Assembly (NCBI RefSeq): GCF_016907835.1
Contig: NZ_JAFBCT010000001.1
Location: forward strand, 2,108,001-2,172,000
Direction of reading: 5' to 3'
From: Agromyces cerinus
Lineage (GTDB): Bacteria; Actinomycetota; Actinomycetes; Actinomycetales; Microbacteriaceae
Length of the DNA: 64,000 bases
Shown: positions 43,816 to 52,552 of the stretch, in pieces
Layout of the letters: every line of letters starts with the position of its first letter
How positions within the stretch are numbered: position 1 is the stretch's first letter
Notes under the pieces: model-generated
Told to the model about the DNA's origin: nothing
Database searches by the model: none
What the model saw: only the letters and a program-made list of their open reading frames with translations
Position numbers and translations under genes: made by a program

Positions 43816-45039
43816 TCAGCTGGTGATGAGCAACGTGGACGGTCGTGGCGTCAGCCGGGCATCGAGCACCAGGCAGGCAGCGCCCACCGCGGCCACATCC
43901 TCGCCGACGCGACTGTCGACCATGCCGACGGGCCGCCGTGCGGTTCGATCCGGGGAGTCGGCCACAAGCTGGGCGATCTCCGGCCTCATGCGCCGGCTCA
44001 ATCGCGCCCATGCCGGACCGCCGAAGATGATCTCGTCGACGTCGAGGAGGTTGATGACGGAGACGAGCGCCGACGCGATGAAACCCGCAGCGCGATCGAG
44101 GATCCGCTCCGCCTCCTCGTTGCCGGCAGACGCCTTGTCGACGAGCATCGAGAACGCGTCATCGATCGCCGCGAGGTCGTGCGGATCGGGCGCCTCCGCG
44201 AGCACGCCCTCATCCACCGCCTGACTGACGAGGTACTGCGGAGTGGCGAGATGACCGAGCTTCTCGCTGCGCCGCCGGGGAGGGAGGCCACGCGCCGGCA
44301 CGACGAGCGTTCCTCCATCACCCGCATTCCCGGTCACGCCGCGGATGACCTCGCCATCGATGGCGAGGCCGATGCCGATGCCGGTGCCGAGGTAGAAGAA
44401 CGCCACGTCACCAGCGGTTTCCGCGTGGGTCCAGAGCTCAGCGACGACTGCGGCGTTCACGTCCTTCTCCAAGACCACCGGCATCCCCGTCAGGTGCGCC
44501 AACGAATCCCTGAGCGGCACATTGCGCCAGCCCTCGAGCAACGGCGGGTCGACGACGACACCACGAGCGAGGTCGATGGGCCCCGGCGACGCGATGCCGA
44601 TGCCCAGCACCTGCTCACGGTTCACCCCCGCCTCGTCGATGATCGCCGCGACGGATTCGCTGATCGCGACGACGACCTCGTCTGGGTCGGCGATGCTCGG
44701 CGTGCGGGCACGACGATGGGCGACGACCGACCCTTGAAGATCGAGGACGACGTAGGTGATGACCGTCGGGTCGAGGTGCACCCCGACCGCGAACCGGCTC
44801 TGCGGAATGAGCTCGAGGATCACGCGAGGCTTGCCGCGACCTTGGATCTTTCGCCCACCCTCGCGGATGAGTCCATCCTCGAGCAGCCTTTTGGATGCAT
44901 TGGAGATCGTCTGCGGCGCCAGCCCGGTCATTTCGGAGATCTCGACTCGACTGACGCCATCGGGATGGCGGCGAATCAAGTCGAGAATGACACTTTGATT
45001 GAATCCGCCCACAGCGGGCAGGTTCGTTCCACGAGGCAT
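43816..45039 (-). CDS. ROK-family transcriptional repressor
   Basis: A 407-residue NagC/XylR-type regulator: N-terminal winged helix (DGVSRVEISEMTGLAPQTIS) and a C-terminal sugar-binding ROK domain (LGTGIGIGLAIDGEVIRGV). The zinc-binding CxCG cysteines of most ROK proteins are absent (GHLATPQYLVSQ stands in their place). ATG at 45039 has AAGGGGAG upstream. It lies directly upstream of the ABC operon on the same strand and is its likely local regulator. Confidence 0.88.
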   Translation of the reverse strand: MPRGTNLPAVGGFNQSVILDLIRRHPDGVSRVEISEMTGLAPQTISNASKRLLEDGLIREGGRKIQGRGKPRVILELIPQSRFAVGVHLDPTVITYVVLDLQGSVVAHRRARTPSIADPDEVVVAISESVAAIIDEAGVNREQVLGIGIASPGPIDLARGVVVDPPLLEGWRNVPLRDSLAHLTGMPVVLEKDVNAAVVAELWTHAETAGDVAFFYLGTGIGIGLAIDGEVIRGVTGNAGDGGTLVVPARGLPPRRRSEKLGHLATPQYLVSQAVDEGVLAEAPDPHDLAAIDDAFSMLVDKASAGNEEAERILDRAAGFIASALVSVINLLDVDEIIFGGPAWARLSRRMRPEIAQLVADSPDRTARRPVGMVDSRVGEDVAAVGAACLVLDARLTPRPSTLLITS

Positions 45040-45251
45040 CCGCTCCCCTTTCGCTCAGAAACGACAGCCGAGGGCCATCACCGCTCGGGCGTGGACGAAC
45101 GGTCCTGCGACCTATTTCATCCATCGACTGTGGATAACATATCCCAGTCACCCGAACGCGCTGGACAATCGCCGAAGTACGCGAATGCCATGGAGCGCAA
45201 GACACGCGAGGAGAGTACGCGGCCGCGGCACGCCTCCTCGTCCCCTCAGCC

Positions 45252-47057
45252 TCAGTCGTCGCTCGCGAGGGTCCCCCTGACATACGCCTTGACCGTGGCG
45301 AACCGCTCGCTTCGCGAGTTCGACGAGCGCCGGATGAGGTACTCCCCGACGGCGGCCGGGACGATGAAGGTCTCGGCGTAGTGCACTCGGTATGGAGCGA
45401 ACGCGCCCGTCGGGCTCACGACCTCCACCTCGTCGCCCTCGACGAGGTTCAACACGTTGACCGTGCCTTCGGTGTCGTGCGCCGCCTCTTGCTCGAACCA
45501 ATGGCGGCGCACCTCGATGAACTCGAGCTCGTGCAACCCGGTGCGTTCCTCCACGAGGCCCGGCTCACGTCGGATCTCCTGCACTTGGCCGACCAGGTTC
45601 CGGTCGACCCACTCGTCATCGCGCTCCCACCGGACGTTGCGCTCCCCGTGATCGAGGTGGACGGGCCGAGGCACGCCGTCAAGCCCGACCCGGTCCCAGT
45701 CCCACAATTTGAACGTGAAGATGAACGGGGTCGCCGATATCTCGAGCACCATCGAGTTCGCCCCCGAGCAGTGGATCGTGCCGGCAGGGATCGCGAAATG
45801 GTCGTGTTTCTTCGCCGGGTAGGTGTTCACGTACCGCTCAGCGTCGAACGGGTGCTTGCCGTCCGTTGCTGCGCGAAGGGACTCGAACATCTCCTTCGGG
45901 TCGACGCCCGGCTTGACGCCGAGGTAGACCACGGCGTCATCGGCGGCGTCGAGCATGTAGTAGCTCTCGTCCTGCGTGTACGACATGCCGAAGGCATCCC
46001 GGATGTAGTCGGTGAGCGGATGAACCTGGAGTGACAGGTTCCCCCCGCCCATGGTGTCGAGGAAGTCGAATCGAATCGGGAACTCGGCACCGAAGCGGGA
46101 GAAGGTCCGCTCGCCGAGCAGCTCGCGTGGCTGACTCAGGACCAGGTCGATGGCGGGAATCTCGACGACCTTCCCGTCGGCCTCGAGGAGCAGCGAGTTC
46201 TCTTCCGGCACGCAGTCGAAGCACCATGCGAAGTTGTCGGCGGTCGGGTCGAGATCGAGCTTCTCCTTCATCCACTGACCACCCCAGACGCCAGGGTCGA
46301 AGAACGGCACCACGCGGAACGGTTGCGTGGTCGCGGTCCGCATCGCCGCCCGGAACGCATCGCCGGTCACGGCGCCCGCGACCGCAGTCGCGGCGTTCCC
46401 ATCCACGACCAGGTCGATGCGGTCGAACAAGGTGCGCTTGTGCCGGTCAGCAGTCCGCCACTCGACGAAGAACCCGCGCTTGTACTTCCGGAGCACGTCT
46501 TCGTCGTGGTTGCCGGCACGCCAGTTGGCTGCGCCGCGCCGCTGCCGCTGCTGGATCTCCCAGCGGGCCATGTCGACGAGCACGAGCGCGTCTGCTCTCC
46601 GCTCGGCGATGAGGTCGGCCCCCCAGCCGACGAGGACGATCGGCGATCGGCGTGCGGCAATGCGCTCGCGGAGCTGCTCGACCTTGCCGGCGTCGTAGAA
46701 CTCATCGACCGTGAAGTGGCTCATCACTCCGAAGACGCGGTCGTCGGTGAGATGACGTCCGATCAGCGCGTCGATGACCGTCGGGTCGGCAGCCGCGACA
46801 TCCTCGACGCCGATGATCTCCGCGGTGGGCAGTGCCGCAGCGATGCTCGCCATGAGCGCCGCGACGTCGGCCCCGGGGTACACGTCGACGGCGATGAGCG
46901 GCACTCCGGTCGCACGTTCCTGAGCGATGCGAACGGCTGCAGGCCACGCCTGGTCACCGATGAGCACCTCACTGCCCTCGGGCAGCGGAATGGTGGGCAG
47001 CTTCACGTAGCCCGTGGGTTGCGCGTTCGCGATGGCGGGCAGGTGATCGGTCGTCAT
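45252..47057 (-). CDS. class I mannose-6-phosphate isomerase with long N-terminal domain
   Basis: A 601-residue protein. The C-terminal two thirds match zinc-dependent phosphomannose isomerase: LSLQVHPLTDYIRDAFGMSY, YPAKKHDHFAIPAGTIHCSG, and a terminal cupin (FIVPAAVGEYLIRRS). It interconverts mannose 6-phosphate and fructose 6-phosphate. Residues 1-230 (EVLIGDQAWPAAVRIAQERA, MARWEIQQRQRRG) form an additional P-loop-free, kinase-like region of unclear role that recurs in long class I isomerases. The ATG overlaps the stop of the ROK kinase by 4 bp. Ideal partner of a mannose kinase. Confidence 0.85.
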   Translation of the reverse strand: MTTDHLPAIANAQPTGYVKLPTIPLPEGSEVLIGDQAWPAAVRIAQERATGVPLIAVDVYPGADVAALMASIAAALPTAEIIGVEDVAAADPTVIDALIGRHLTDDRVFGVMSHFTVDEFYDAGKVEQLRERIAARRSPIVLVGWGADLIAERRADALVLVDMARWEIQQRQRRGAANWRAGNHDEDVLRKYKRGFFVEWRTADRHKRTLFDRIDLVVDGNAATAVAGAVTGDAFRAAMRTATTQPFRVVPFFDPGVWGGQWMKEKLDLDPTADNFAWCFDCVPEENSLLLEADGKVVEIPAIDLVLSQPRELLGERTFSRFGAEFPIRFDFLDTMGGGNLSLQVHPLTDYIRDAFGMSYTQDESYYMLDAADDAVVYLGVKPGVDPKEMFESLRAATDGKHPFDAERYVNTYPAKKHDHFAIPAGTIHCSGANSMVLEISATPFIFTFKLWDWDRVGLDGVPRPVHLDHGERNVRWERDDEWVDRNLVGQVQEIRREPGLVEERTGLHELEFIEVRRHWFEQEAAHDTEGTVNVLNLVEGDEVEVVSPTGAFAPYRVHYAETFIVPAAVGEYLIRRSSNSRSERFATVKAYVRGTLASDD

Positions 47058-47986
47058 GGATGTCCTTCGTTGTCGAGGGTGGAAGCGAGTGCGGCGACGC
47101 CTCTGAGCACCGAGGTCGCCGGGTCGGTGGGGGTGACGAGCGGGGGCCGGAACGACGAAGACCAGAGCCGGTCGTGAACCCTGCGGCTGAGTTCGGGGAG
47201 GATCACATCCGCGGACCGCATCACCCCGCCGGTCACGACCACGACTTCGGGATCGAATGCGTGGCACTGGGTGACGAGAACGGCAGCCCACACACCGTAG
47301 AAGCGTTCGAGCGCCGCGGCCGATGCCGGTTCGTGTCGGGTCTCGACGATGTCGCGGATGCCGATCGAGCCGTGGGCGTGGAGCCGCTCGGCGAGATCCG
47401 CACCTGGCACGAGTTCGCCGCGACCGACGGCTTGCCGAAGCGCCCAGGTACTGGCGAACGTCTCCGCGCAGCCGATGTTGCCGCACGGGCATCGTCGCCC
47501 GTCGTACGCGACCGTGACATGGCCGTTGAGGATCCCGGCGTGACCATGTCGGCCTCTGACCAGGCGACCGCCGATCATCGAAGCGGTCCCGATCCCGGTG
47601 CCCAACGTCAGCAGCACGACGTCGCGAGCGCCGGCCGCGATGCCGTCGGTGACTTCACCCACAAGGGCGGCACGCGCATCATTCTCCACACGCGCGAGGC
47701 GACCGAACTCATCGAGCGACCACTCGGACAGGTTCACCTGATGCAGGCCGGCGTACTTGCCGTGCGCTGCCACCAGCCTGGATCCGGCCGCATCGACGAT
47801 ACCGGGAACCGCGATACCGACCGCGTCGACAGAGGCGCCGCCGAGCTGAGCGCGAACGGCTGTCGCGACCTGATCGAGATGGAATGACGGCGCCAGCGGG
47901 AGCTCGGTCCGAGCCACGAGCACCCCGTCCTCGACCACACCCAGCTTGAGGGTGGTGCCACCCAGATCGATTGCGGCGGTTCGCAT
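47054..47986 (-). CDS. ROK-family sugar kinase
   Basis: A 310-residue ATP-dependent hexose kinase. ATP motif AIDLGGTTLKLGVV at the N-terminus, catalytic VENDARAALVGE, LLTLGTGIGTASMI, and the zinc site CPCGNIGCAE with upstream His in GILNGHVTV. It may phosphorylate mannose, fructose or glucose; coupling to a mannose-6-phosphate isomerase favours mannose or fructose. ATG at 47986 has GGAAGGCAC before it. A LacI operator lies 28 bp upstream. Confidence 0.9.
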   Translation of the reverse strand: MRTAAIDLGGTTLKLGVVEDGVLVARTELPLAPSFHLDQVATAVRAQLGGASVDAVGIAVPGIVDAAGSRLVAAHGKYAGLHQVNLSEWSLDEFGRLARVENDARAALVGEVTDGIAAGARDVVLLTLGTGIGTASMIGGRLVRGRHGHAGILNGHVTVAYDGRRCPCGNIGCAETFASTWALRQAVGRGELVPGADLAERLHAHGSIGIRDIVETRHEPASAAALERFYGVWAAVLVTQCHAFDPEVVVVTGGVMRSADVILPELSRRVHDRLWSSSFRPPLVTPTDPATSVLRGVAALASTLDNEGHP

Positions 47987-48013
47987 GATCGTGCCTTCCG
48001 TTTGCGATGCGAT

Positions 48014-48027
48014 TGGTAACGTTACCA
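48014..48027. promoter_or_regulatory. LacI-family operator before the ROK kinase
   Basis: TGGTAACGTTACCA is a perfect 14-bp palindrome with the central CG typical of LacI-family sites. It lies between the LacI gene and the kinase gene, 28 bp before the kinase start. Confidence 0.8.
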
Positions 48028-48070
48028 GATCGAATGCGGCTCCAATCCCGCCTCGAAACGCCGGCACCTG

Positions 48071-49105
48071 CTACGTCGCCGCGACGACCCGGATCGGCAG
48101 TTCCACGATCCTCGCCGCGCGTCCCACGGACTCGTCGCCGAGGCGAGCGAACAGGAGGTGCGCTGCTTGCCGCCCCAACTCGCGAGGATCGTGATCGACG
48201 ATGGTGACGGGCACGGGCATCAGGCCAGCGAGCTCGAAGGCATCGAAGCTGGCCAGGGCGGGCATCGCGCCCGCGACCTCACCGGTCTTCAGCCGCCGAG
48301 CGATCTCGTGAAGAGCTCCAATTGAATTGCGATTGTTGGCGCTGAAGATCGCGGTCGGCGGATGCTCGAGATCGAGGAGTCGACGGGTGGCGACCTCAGC
48401 AGACGCGACGTCCTGCTGGCCGCGTTCCACGAGCTCGTCGTCAGGTACGAGGCCGCGCTCGGCGAGCGCCCGAGCGAACCCCTCGAACCGCCGCTCGCTG
48501 GTGAACACTGATCGAGCATTGCCGAGGAATGCGATACGCGTGTGCCCGGCCTCCAACAGTGCCCTCGTGCCTTCTGCCGCACCTCCGACATCATCGAGGA
48601 GCACGGTATCCACGTCGCGTCCATCCAGACCTCGTGAAGCGAGCACCAGAGGCACTCCGCCGAGCCTGTCGGGACTCAGATGATCGCCGCTGCCTCCTGA
48701 TGGCACGAGCACAAGGCCCTCCACCTGACGCCCGATGAAGTCGGAGACGAGTTGGCGTTCGCGCGCGGGGTCCTCCCCCGTGCTGCCGATGATGATGCGT
48801 CGCCCGTGCTGAGCCGCGACTTCTTCAACCCCGAGCGCGAAGTTCCCGTAGTACGGGTTGCCGAGGTTCGTGATCGCCACCCCGATCAACCCGGTGCTGT
48901 GACCAGGGCGAAGACTTCGCGCGTTCTCGTTCCGGTGATATCCGAGCTCGCGGATCGAGACGAGAACCTTCTCCTGAAGATCCGGCCGCACATTCGCACC
49001 ACCGGACAATGTGCGCGACACGGTCATCGGACTCACGCCAGCATGAACAGCAACCTCACGGATCGTCGGCTGCTTGTTCGACCTTGCTTGCCCCGGCACT
49101 CCCAC
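48071..49105 (-). CDS. LacI-family transcriptional regulator
   Basis: A 344-residue LacI regulator: N-terminal helix-turn-helix TIREVAVHAGVSPMTVSRTL with the hinge ENARSLRPGHSTGLIGV, then a periplasmic-binding-protein-like effector domain (ALASFDAFELAGLMPVPVTI). GTG at 49105. It is read just ahead of the kinase and isomerase genes, with a palindromic operator on each side of its own gene, so it probably represses both itself and the kinase operon, with a sugar or sugar phosphate as inducer. Confidence 0.9.
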   Translation of the reverse strand: MGVPGQARSNKQPTIREVAVHAGVSPMTVSRTLSGGANVRPDLQEKVLVSIRELGYHRNENARSLRPGHSTGLIGVAITNLGNPYYGNFALGVEEVAAQHGRRIIIGSTGEDPARERQLVSDFIGRQVEGLVLVPSGGSGDHLSPDRLGGVPLVLASRGLDGRDVDTVLLDDVGGAAEGTRALLEAGHTRIAFLGNARSVFTSERRFEGFARALAERGLVPDDELVERGQQDVASAEVATRRLLDLEHPPTAIFSANNRNSIGALHEIARRLKTGEVAGAMPALASFDAFELAGLMPVPVTIVDHDPRELGRQAAHLLFARLGDESVGRAARIVELPIRVVAAT

Positions 49106-49180
49106 TCACCTCTCTCGACCGCACTGTTCGCCCGCTGCTCACCTGAATAGCGCAGCGAGAGGTACGGTGCCGGTCGAGAG

Positions 49181-49190
49181 AACGTTACCA
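49181..49190. promoter_or_regulatory. second LacI-type operator, upstream of lacI
   Basis: AACGTTACCA here matches ten bases of the palindrome at 48014 (TGGTAACGTTACCA); the other half is degenerate. It lies 76 bp upstream of the LacI start and would serve autoregulation. Confidence 0.55.
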
Positions 49191-49353
49191 AGCCCGCTCA
49201 TCACACGCCGCTCACGAAGGATCCAACTTCACCGGCGGCCGAGCCACGGGGTGGAGACGCCTCCCGCCGAGAGCCAGCCGCGGAAGTCATCCACACGTGC
49301 GACCCGACCCCCTCGAGCGACCCGATCTGCGTTCGGGTCACTTCAGGACGCAT

Positions 49354-49395
49354 AGAAGAGGCCGGGACTGAATTTCTTCAGTCCCGGCCTCTTCT
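49354..49395 (-). terminator. terminator after the first initiator tRNA
   Basis: A perfect 19-bp inverted repeat (AGAAGAGGCCGGGACTGAA and complement) with a 4-base loop. It is 45 bp downstream of the tRNA 3' end on the minus strand. Confidence 0.8.
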
Positions 49396-49439
49396 GTGCG
49401 ATTTCACAAGAATCGGAATCCGATTCTTCAATGCCGCCG

Positions 49440-49516
49440 TGGTTGCGGGGGCAGGATTTGAACCTACGACCTCTGGGTTATGAGCCCAGCGAGCTACCGA
49501 ACTGCTCCACCCCGCG
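49440..49516 (-). tRNA. initiator tRNA-fMet (CAT), copy 1
   Basis: 77-nt cloverleaf with encoded CCA. The first acceptor pair is a C1-A72 mismatch (5' CGCGGGG, 3' CCCCGCA), and three G-C pairs precede the CTCATAA anticodon loop. These are the diagnostic features of initiator, not elongator, tRNA-Met. Identical to the copy at 49862-49938. Confidence 0.97.
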
Positions 49517-49807
49517 GCACCGACTGCCTCGCGGCAGTCATCCATCGTCTCGAGTCGGATCGAGTCTCCTCGATCCAGCTACTTGCGATGATCTGATCAG
49601 TCTACGACACGGTTCGAGTGCGCTCGACCAGACAAGACAATGGCGCGCCCGCCGAATGCAGCTTCCTTCGTGAGGAAGATGGCGAATTCGCCCGCCGCTA
49701 CCAGGCCGCGACGTAGTCCGACACCGGCAGCACCGTGATCGCCGCCGACCGCAACATCCGGTCACGGGCGCGAGATCGATCCCGTCATGGAGCGCCATGT
49801 AACGCAA
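49517..49807. other. intergenic region between the two tRNA genes
   Basis: About 290 bp with no convincing gene, repeat or hairpin apart from the terminator at its right end. It must contain the promoter of the first tRNA gene if the two are not co-transcribed. Confidence 0.5.
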
Positions 49808-49837
49808 AAATCCCGGCCTCGTTCGAGACCGGGATTT
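49808..49837 (-). terminator. terminator after the second initiator tRNA
   Basis: AAATCCCGGCCTC and GAGACCGGGATTT form a 13-bp stem with one G-T pair and a GTTC loop. On the minus strand it is followed by a T-run. It ends the 49862-49938 tRNA transcript, implying separate transcription of the two tRNAs. Confidence 0.85.
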
Positions 49838-49861
49838 CTTCGTGCGTTCTGACGAACACCT

Positions 49862-49938
49862 TGGTTGCGGGGGCAGGATTTGAACCTACGACCTCTGGGT
49901 TATGAGCCCAGCGAGCTACCGAACTGCTCCACCCCGCG
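49862..49938 (-). tRNA. initiator tRNA-fMet (CAT), copy 2
   Basis: Identical in all 77 bases to the copy at 49440-49516, including the C1-A72 mismatch, GC-rich anticodon stem and encoded CCA. It has its own U-tailed terminator. Confidence 0.97.
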
Positions 49939-50123
49939 GCACAAGAAGAAACACTATCACGAGTATCGAGCCCCGTCGAATCGAGGCGGTCGCGGGTGCG
50001 GATGCCCCGCCATCCGCTGTTCGCGTGCCCTCACGCCGTGTGCGGCCGCTGCACTCCTCGCGCGATTCGATGGAGGAATCGGCAACGAACTCGGCGATCG
50101 ATGCGCGCGATCCCACATTCTTT

Positions 50124-50142
50124 GTTAGGACTCTTTCCAAAC
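50124..50142 (+). promoter_or_regulatory. candidate operator upstream of the chitinase
   Basis: GTTAGGA-CTCTT-TCCAAAC is a near-perfect inverted repeat (one mismatch) 73 bp before the chitinase start. Sites of this GTTAGGA type are plausible for a sugar-responsive ROK or GntR regulator; the regulator is not identified. Confidence 0.45.
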
Positions 50143-50214
50143 TCGATCCGATCTTGCTACGGTCGCCGCAACCGTTCACCCAGCACGGCTCCGACGACGA
50201 TCGATGAGGATTCA

Positions 50215-51597
50215 ATGTCACCACGCCATCTGCTCCGAGGAGCGGCCGTCACGGCCGCCGCCACCGCACTCATCGCCGCCGCTGCGGCCTCCCCCGCACT
50301 CGCGCACGGCGACGGCAACGGCCACGGCCACGGGCACGGGCACGCCGACTCCGCCGGCCCGACCGATATCAATGGATACCGCTCGGTCGGCTACCTCATG
50401 GCGGACACCCCGGTCACCCGCGACTACCAGATCGAGGACCTGCTTCGCACGGGCGCGATCGAAGACGTCACCCACATCAACTACGCCTTCGGCAACGTCA
50501 CGTCGAACCTGAAGTGCGAGATCACGGATGTCCCGGGCGAGGGCGACGCGCAGAACGACTACCTGCGACTCGTCACGGCGGCCGACTCCGTCGACGGCAA
50601 GAAGGACAAGGCGAACAAGCACCAGCGACTCGCCGGCAACTTCAACCAGTTGAAGAAGCTCAAGGAGGTCAGCCCCGACACGAAGGTGCTCATCTCGCTC
50701 GGCGGCTGGACCTGGTCCGACAACTTCTCCGAGGCGGCATCGACCCCCGAGAGCCGCACCGCGCTCGTCTCCTCGTGCATCGACGTCTACCTCAGGGGCG
50801 ACTTGCCGAAGGTCGGCTCCCTCGGCGGGCCGGGCGCCGCGGCCGGCATCTTCGACGGCATCGACGTCGACTGGGAGTGGCCCGTCAACGGCGGCGAGAC
50901 GGCGAGTGCAAAGCCCGAAGACAAGGAGAACTTCCTCGCCCTCATGGAGGAGTTCCGCGCGCAGCTCGACGCGTACGGCGCCGAGACCGGCGAGCGCTAC
51001 CTGCTCACCGCGTTCGGCCCCGCCGGCGGCTGGAACACGAACGCCGGCGGATGGAACACGGCTCGCCTGTTCGCCTCGATCGACTGGCTCAACGTGCAGG
51101 GCTACGACTACGCCGGCGGATGGACCGGCAACACCGGCCACCAGGGCAACCTGCACCCCGACGGCGCCAACAACTGGGGCCTCGCGATCGACAACGCCAT
51201 CGCGCTGTACACCGCGGGCGGCGCCCGCCCCGACCAGCTGAACGTGGGCCTCGCGGCCTACGGGCAGGGCTGGACCGGTGTGACGGTGGGCGACCGCGCC
51301 GGGTGGACGCCCGACCCCGCGGTCACCTCGATCGGCACGAAGCCGTACTACGAGATCCGTGACATCGGCGAGGGCTACTTCGATCCGGCGCTCGGTGCCT
51401 CCTGGCGGTTCGACGCGGCGAGCGGACAGTGGTGGAGCCTCGACGACCCGAACTCGGTCACGGCGAAGGCCGAGTGGCTCGCGAGCCAGGGCTACGGCGG
51501 CGCGATGTGGTGGGACCTCTCGGGCGACTACGACAACGAGCTCGGCAACGCACTCGGCGACGCACTGCGCTCGGCAGACGAGGGCCCGCTCGACTGA
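50215..51597 (+). CDS. secreted GH18 chitinase
   Basis: A 460-residue exported chitinase. Signal peptide (LLRGAAVTAAATALIAAAAA, SPALA), then a short His/Gly-rich stretch (HGDGNGHGHGHGHAD) that may bind metal. The GH18 barrel starts SVGYLMADTPVTRDYQIEDL, has SLGGWTWSDN on strand 3 and the catalytic motif DGIDVDWEW with general acid Glu221. The last strand is YGGAMWWDLSGDYD. No chitin-binding domain is present. It hydrolyses chitin beta-1,4 bonds outside the cell. ATG at 50215 has GAGGA 5 bp upstream; a strong hairpin follows the stop. Confidence 0.93.
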   Translation: MSPRHLLRGAAVTAAATALIAAAAASPALAHGDGNGHGHGHGHADSAGPTDINGYRSVGYLMADTPVTRDYQIEDLLRTGAIEDVTHINYAFGNVTSNLKCEITDVPGEGDAQNDYLRLVTAADSVDGKKDKANKHQRLAGNFNQLKKLKEVSPDTKVLISLGGWTWSDNFSEAASTPESRTALVSSCIDVYLRGDLPKVGSLGGPGAAAGIFDGIDVDWEWPVNGGETASAKPEDKENFLALMEEFRAQLDAYGAETGERYLLTAFGPAGGWNTNAGGWNTARLFASIDWLNVQGYDYAGGWTGNTGHQGNLHPDGANNWGLAIDNAIALYTAGGARPDQLNVGLAAYGQGWTGVTVGDRAGWTPDPAVTSIGTKPYYEIRDIGEGYFDPALGASWRFDAASGQWWSLDDPNSVTAKAEWLASQGYGGAMWWDLSGDYDNELGNALGDALRSADEGPLD

Positions 51598-51610
51598 TTC
51601 CCCGAGAATG

Positions 51611-51648
51611 ACGGATGCCTCGGAGCGGACTCGCTCCGAGGCATCCGT
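51611..51648. terminator. terminator between chitinase and methyltransferase genes
   Basis: ACGGATGCCTCGGAGC and its complement form a perfect 16-bp stem with a 6-base loop, 14 bp after the chitinase stop. It can serve both convergent genes. Confidence 0.8.
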
Positions 51649-51684
51649 GCTGATCGGGGCCGTGGCCTCGATACGCGCTTCGCG

Positions 51685-52551
51685 CTACGCGCCCGATGGG
51701 GTGCGCGGCACCGCGACGAGCTCGTACGAGAGCGGCAGCCACTGCTCGGCGGGCCAGCCGTACATTCCGTCGCCGAGATCGATCGTCGCCGGGAAGATGC
51801 GCCACGGCACCCGGTAGTGCTCGGTGAACGTCTCGATGTCGAGACCGGCTCCGCGCAGTGCACCGAAGACCTCGCCGAGCGGATGCGTCCACTCCCACGT
51901 GCGCGCATTGGCGAGCGCCGCCTCGGCGTCGGCGTAGTCGCTCGGGTCGTCGATGATGTCGGGCGACTCGTTCGAGTACGGGTACGCGAACGCGGGCAGG
52001 CCGCCGGGCCCGCTGTCGCCGTCGAACACGAACGCGGCGGGGTGGCCGTCGGCGAAGACGAACCGGCCGCCCGGCTTCACGAACCACGACACGATGCGCG
52101 CCCACTCCGCGACATCCGGAAGCCAGCCGATCGTGCCCCACGAGGTGAACACCAGGTCGAACGACTCGGGCTCGGGCAGCATGTGGCGGGCGTCGTAGAC
52201 GTTCGCCTCGATGAACCGAGCGCGGTGCGAGAGGCCGAGCTCGTCGGCCATGCGACGCGCCTCGGCGACCGCCTGCGGCGAGAAGTCGATGCCGACGACC
52301 GTGGCGCCGAGGTTCGCGAGCGACAGGGTGTCGGAACCGAAGTGGCACTGCAGGTGCAGCACCCGCACACCCTCGAGCCCATCGGGATAGAGGCGAGCGA
52401 GCGTCTCGCGCACGATCGGGTCGAGCACATCGCCGCCCTCGCGGAGCCGCGTGCGGTCGTACATCTCCGACGCGACGTGCACCGCGACGCGCTCGTCCCA
52501 GTTGGCGAGGTTGTCGTCGAGCCACTCGCCACCGCGCAGGTCGACGCCCAC
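51685..52551 (-). CDS. class I SAM-dependent methyltransferase
   Basis: A 288-residue methyltransferase of the Rossmann type. SAM motif I is VLHLQCHFGSDTLSLANLGA, with the acidic residue in VVGIDFSPQ; motif IV is FDLVFTSWGTIGWL. The C-terminal region (YPYSNESPDIIDDPSDYADA) is typical of small-molecule methyltransferases of this subfamily. GTG at 52551 lies 1 bp from the UPF0182 stop, with AGGAG upstream. Substrate unknown. Confidence 0.85.
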   Translation of the reverse strand: MGVDLRGGEWLDDNLANWDERVAVHVASEMYDRTRLREGGDVLDPIVRETLARLYPDGLEGVRVLHLQCHFGSDTLSLANLGATVVGIDFSPQAVAEARRMADELGLSHRARFIEANVYDARHMLPEPESFDLVFTSWGTIGWLPDVAEWARIVSWFVKPGGRFVFADGHPAAFVFDGDSGPGGLPAFAYPYSNESPDIIDDPSDYADAEAALANARTWEWTHPLGEVFGALRGAGLDIETFTEHYRVPWRIFPATIDLGDGMYGWPAEQWLPLSYELVAVPRTPSGA

Positions 52552-52552
52552 G

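Noticed and set aside
49538..49807. Short open frames between the two tRNA genes
   Set aside because: No ribosome site, no recognisable domain, tRNA/terminator context.
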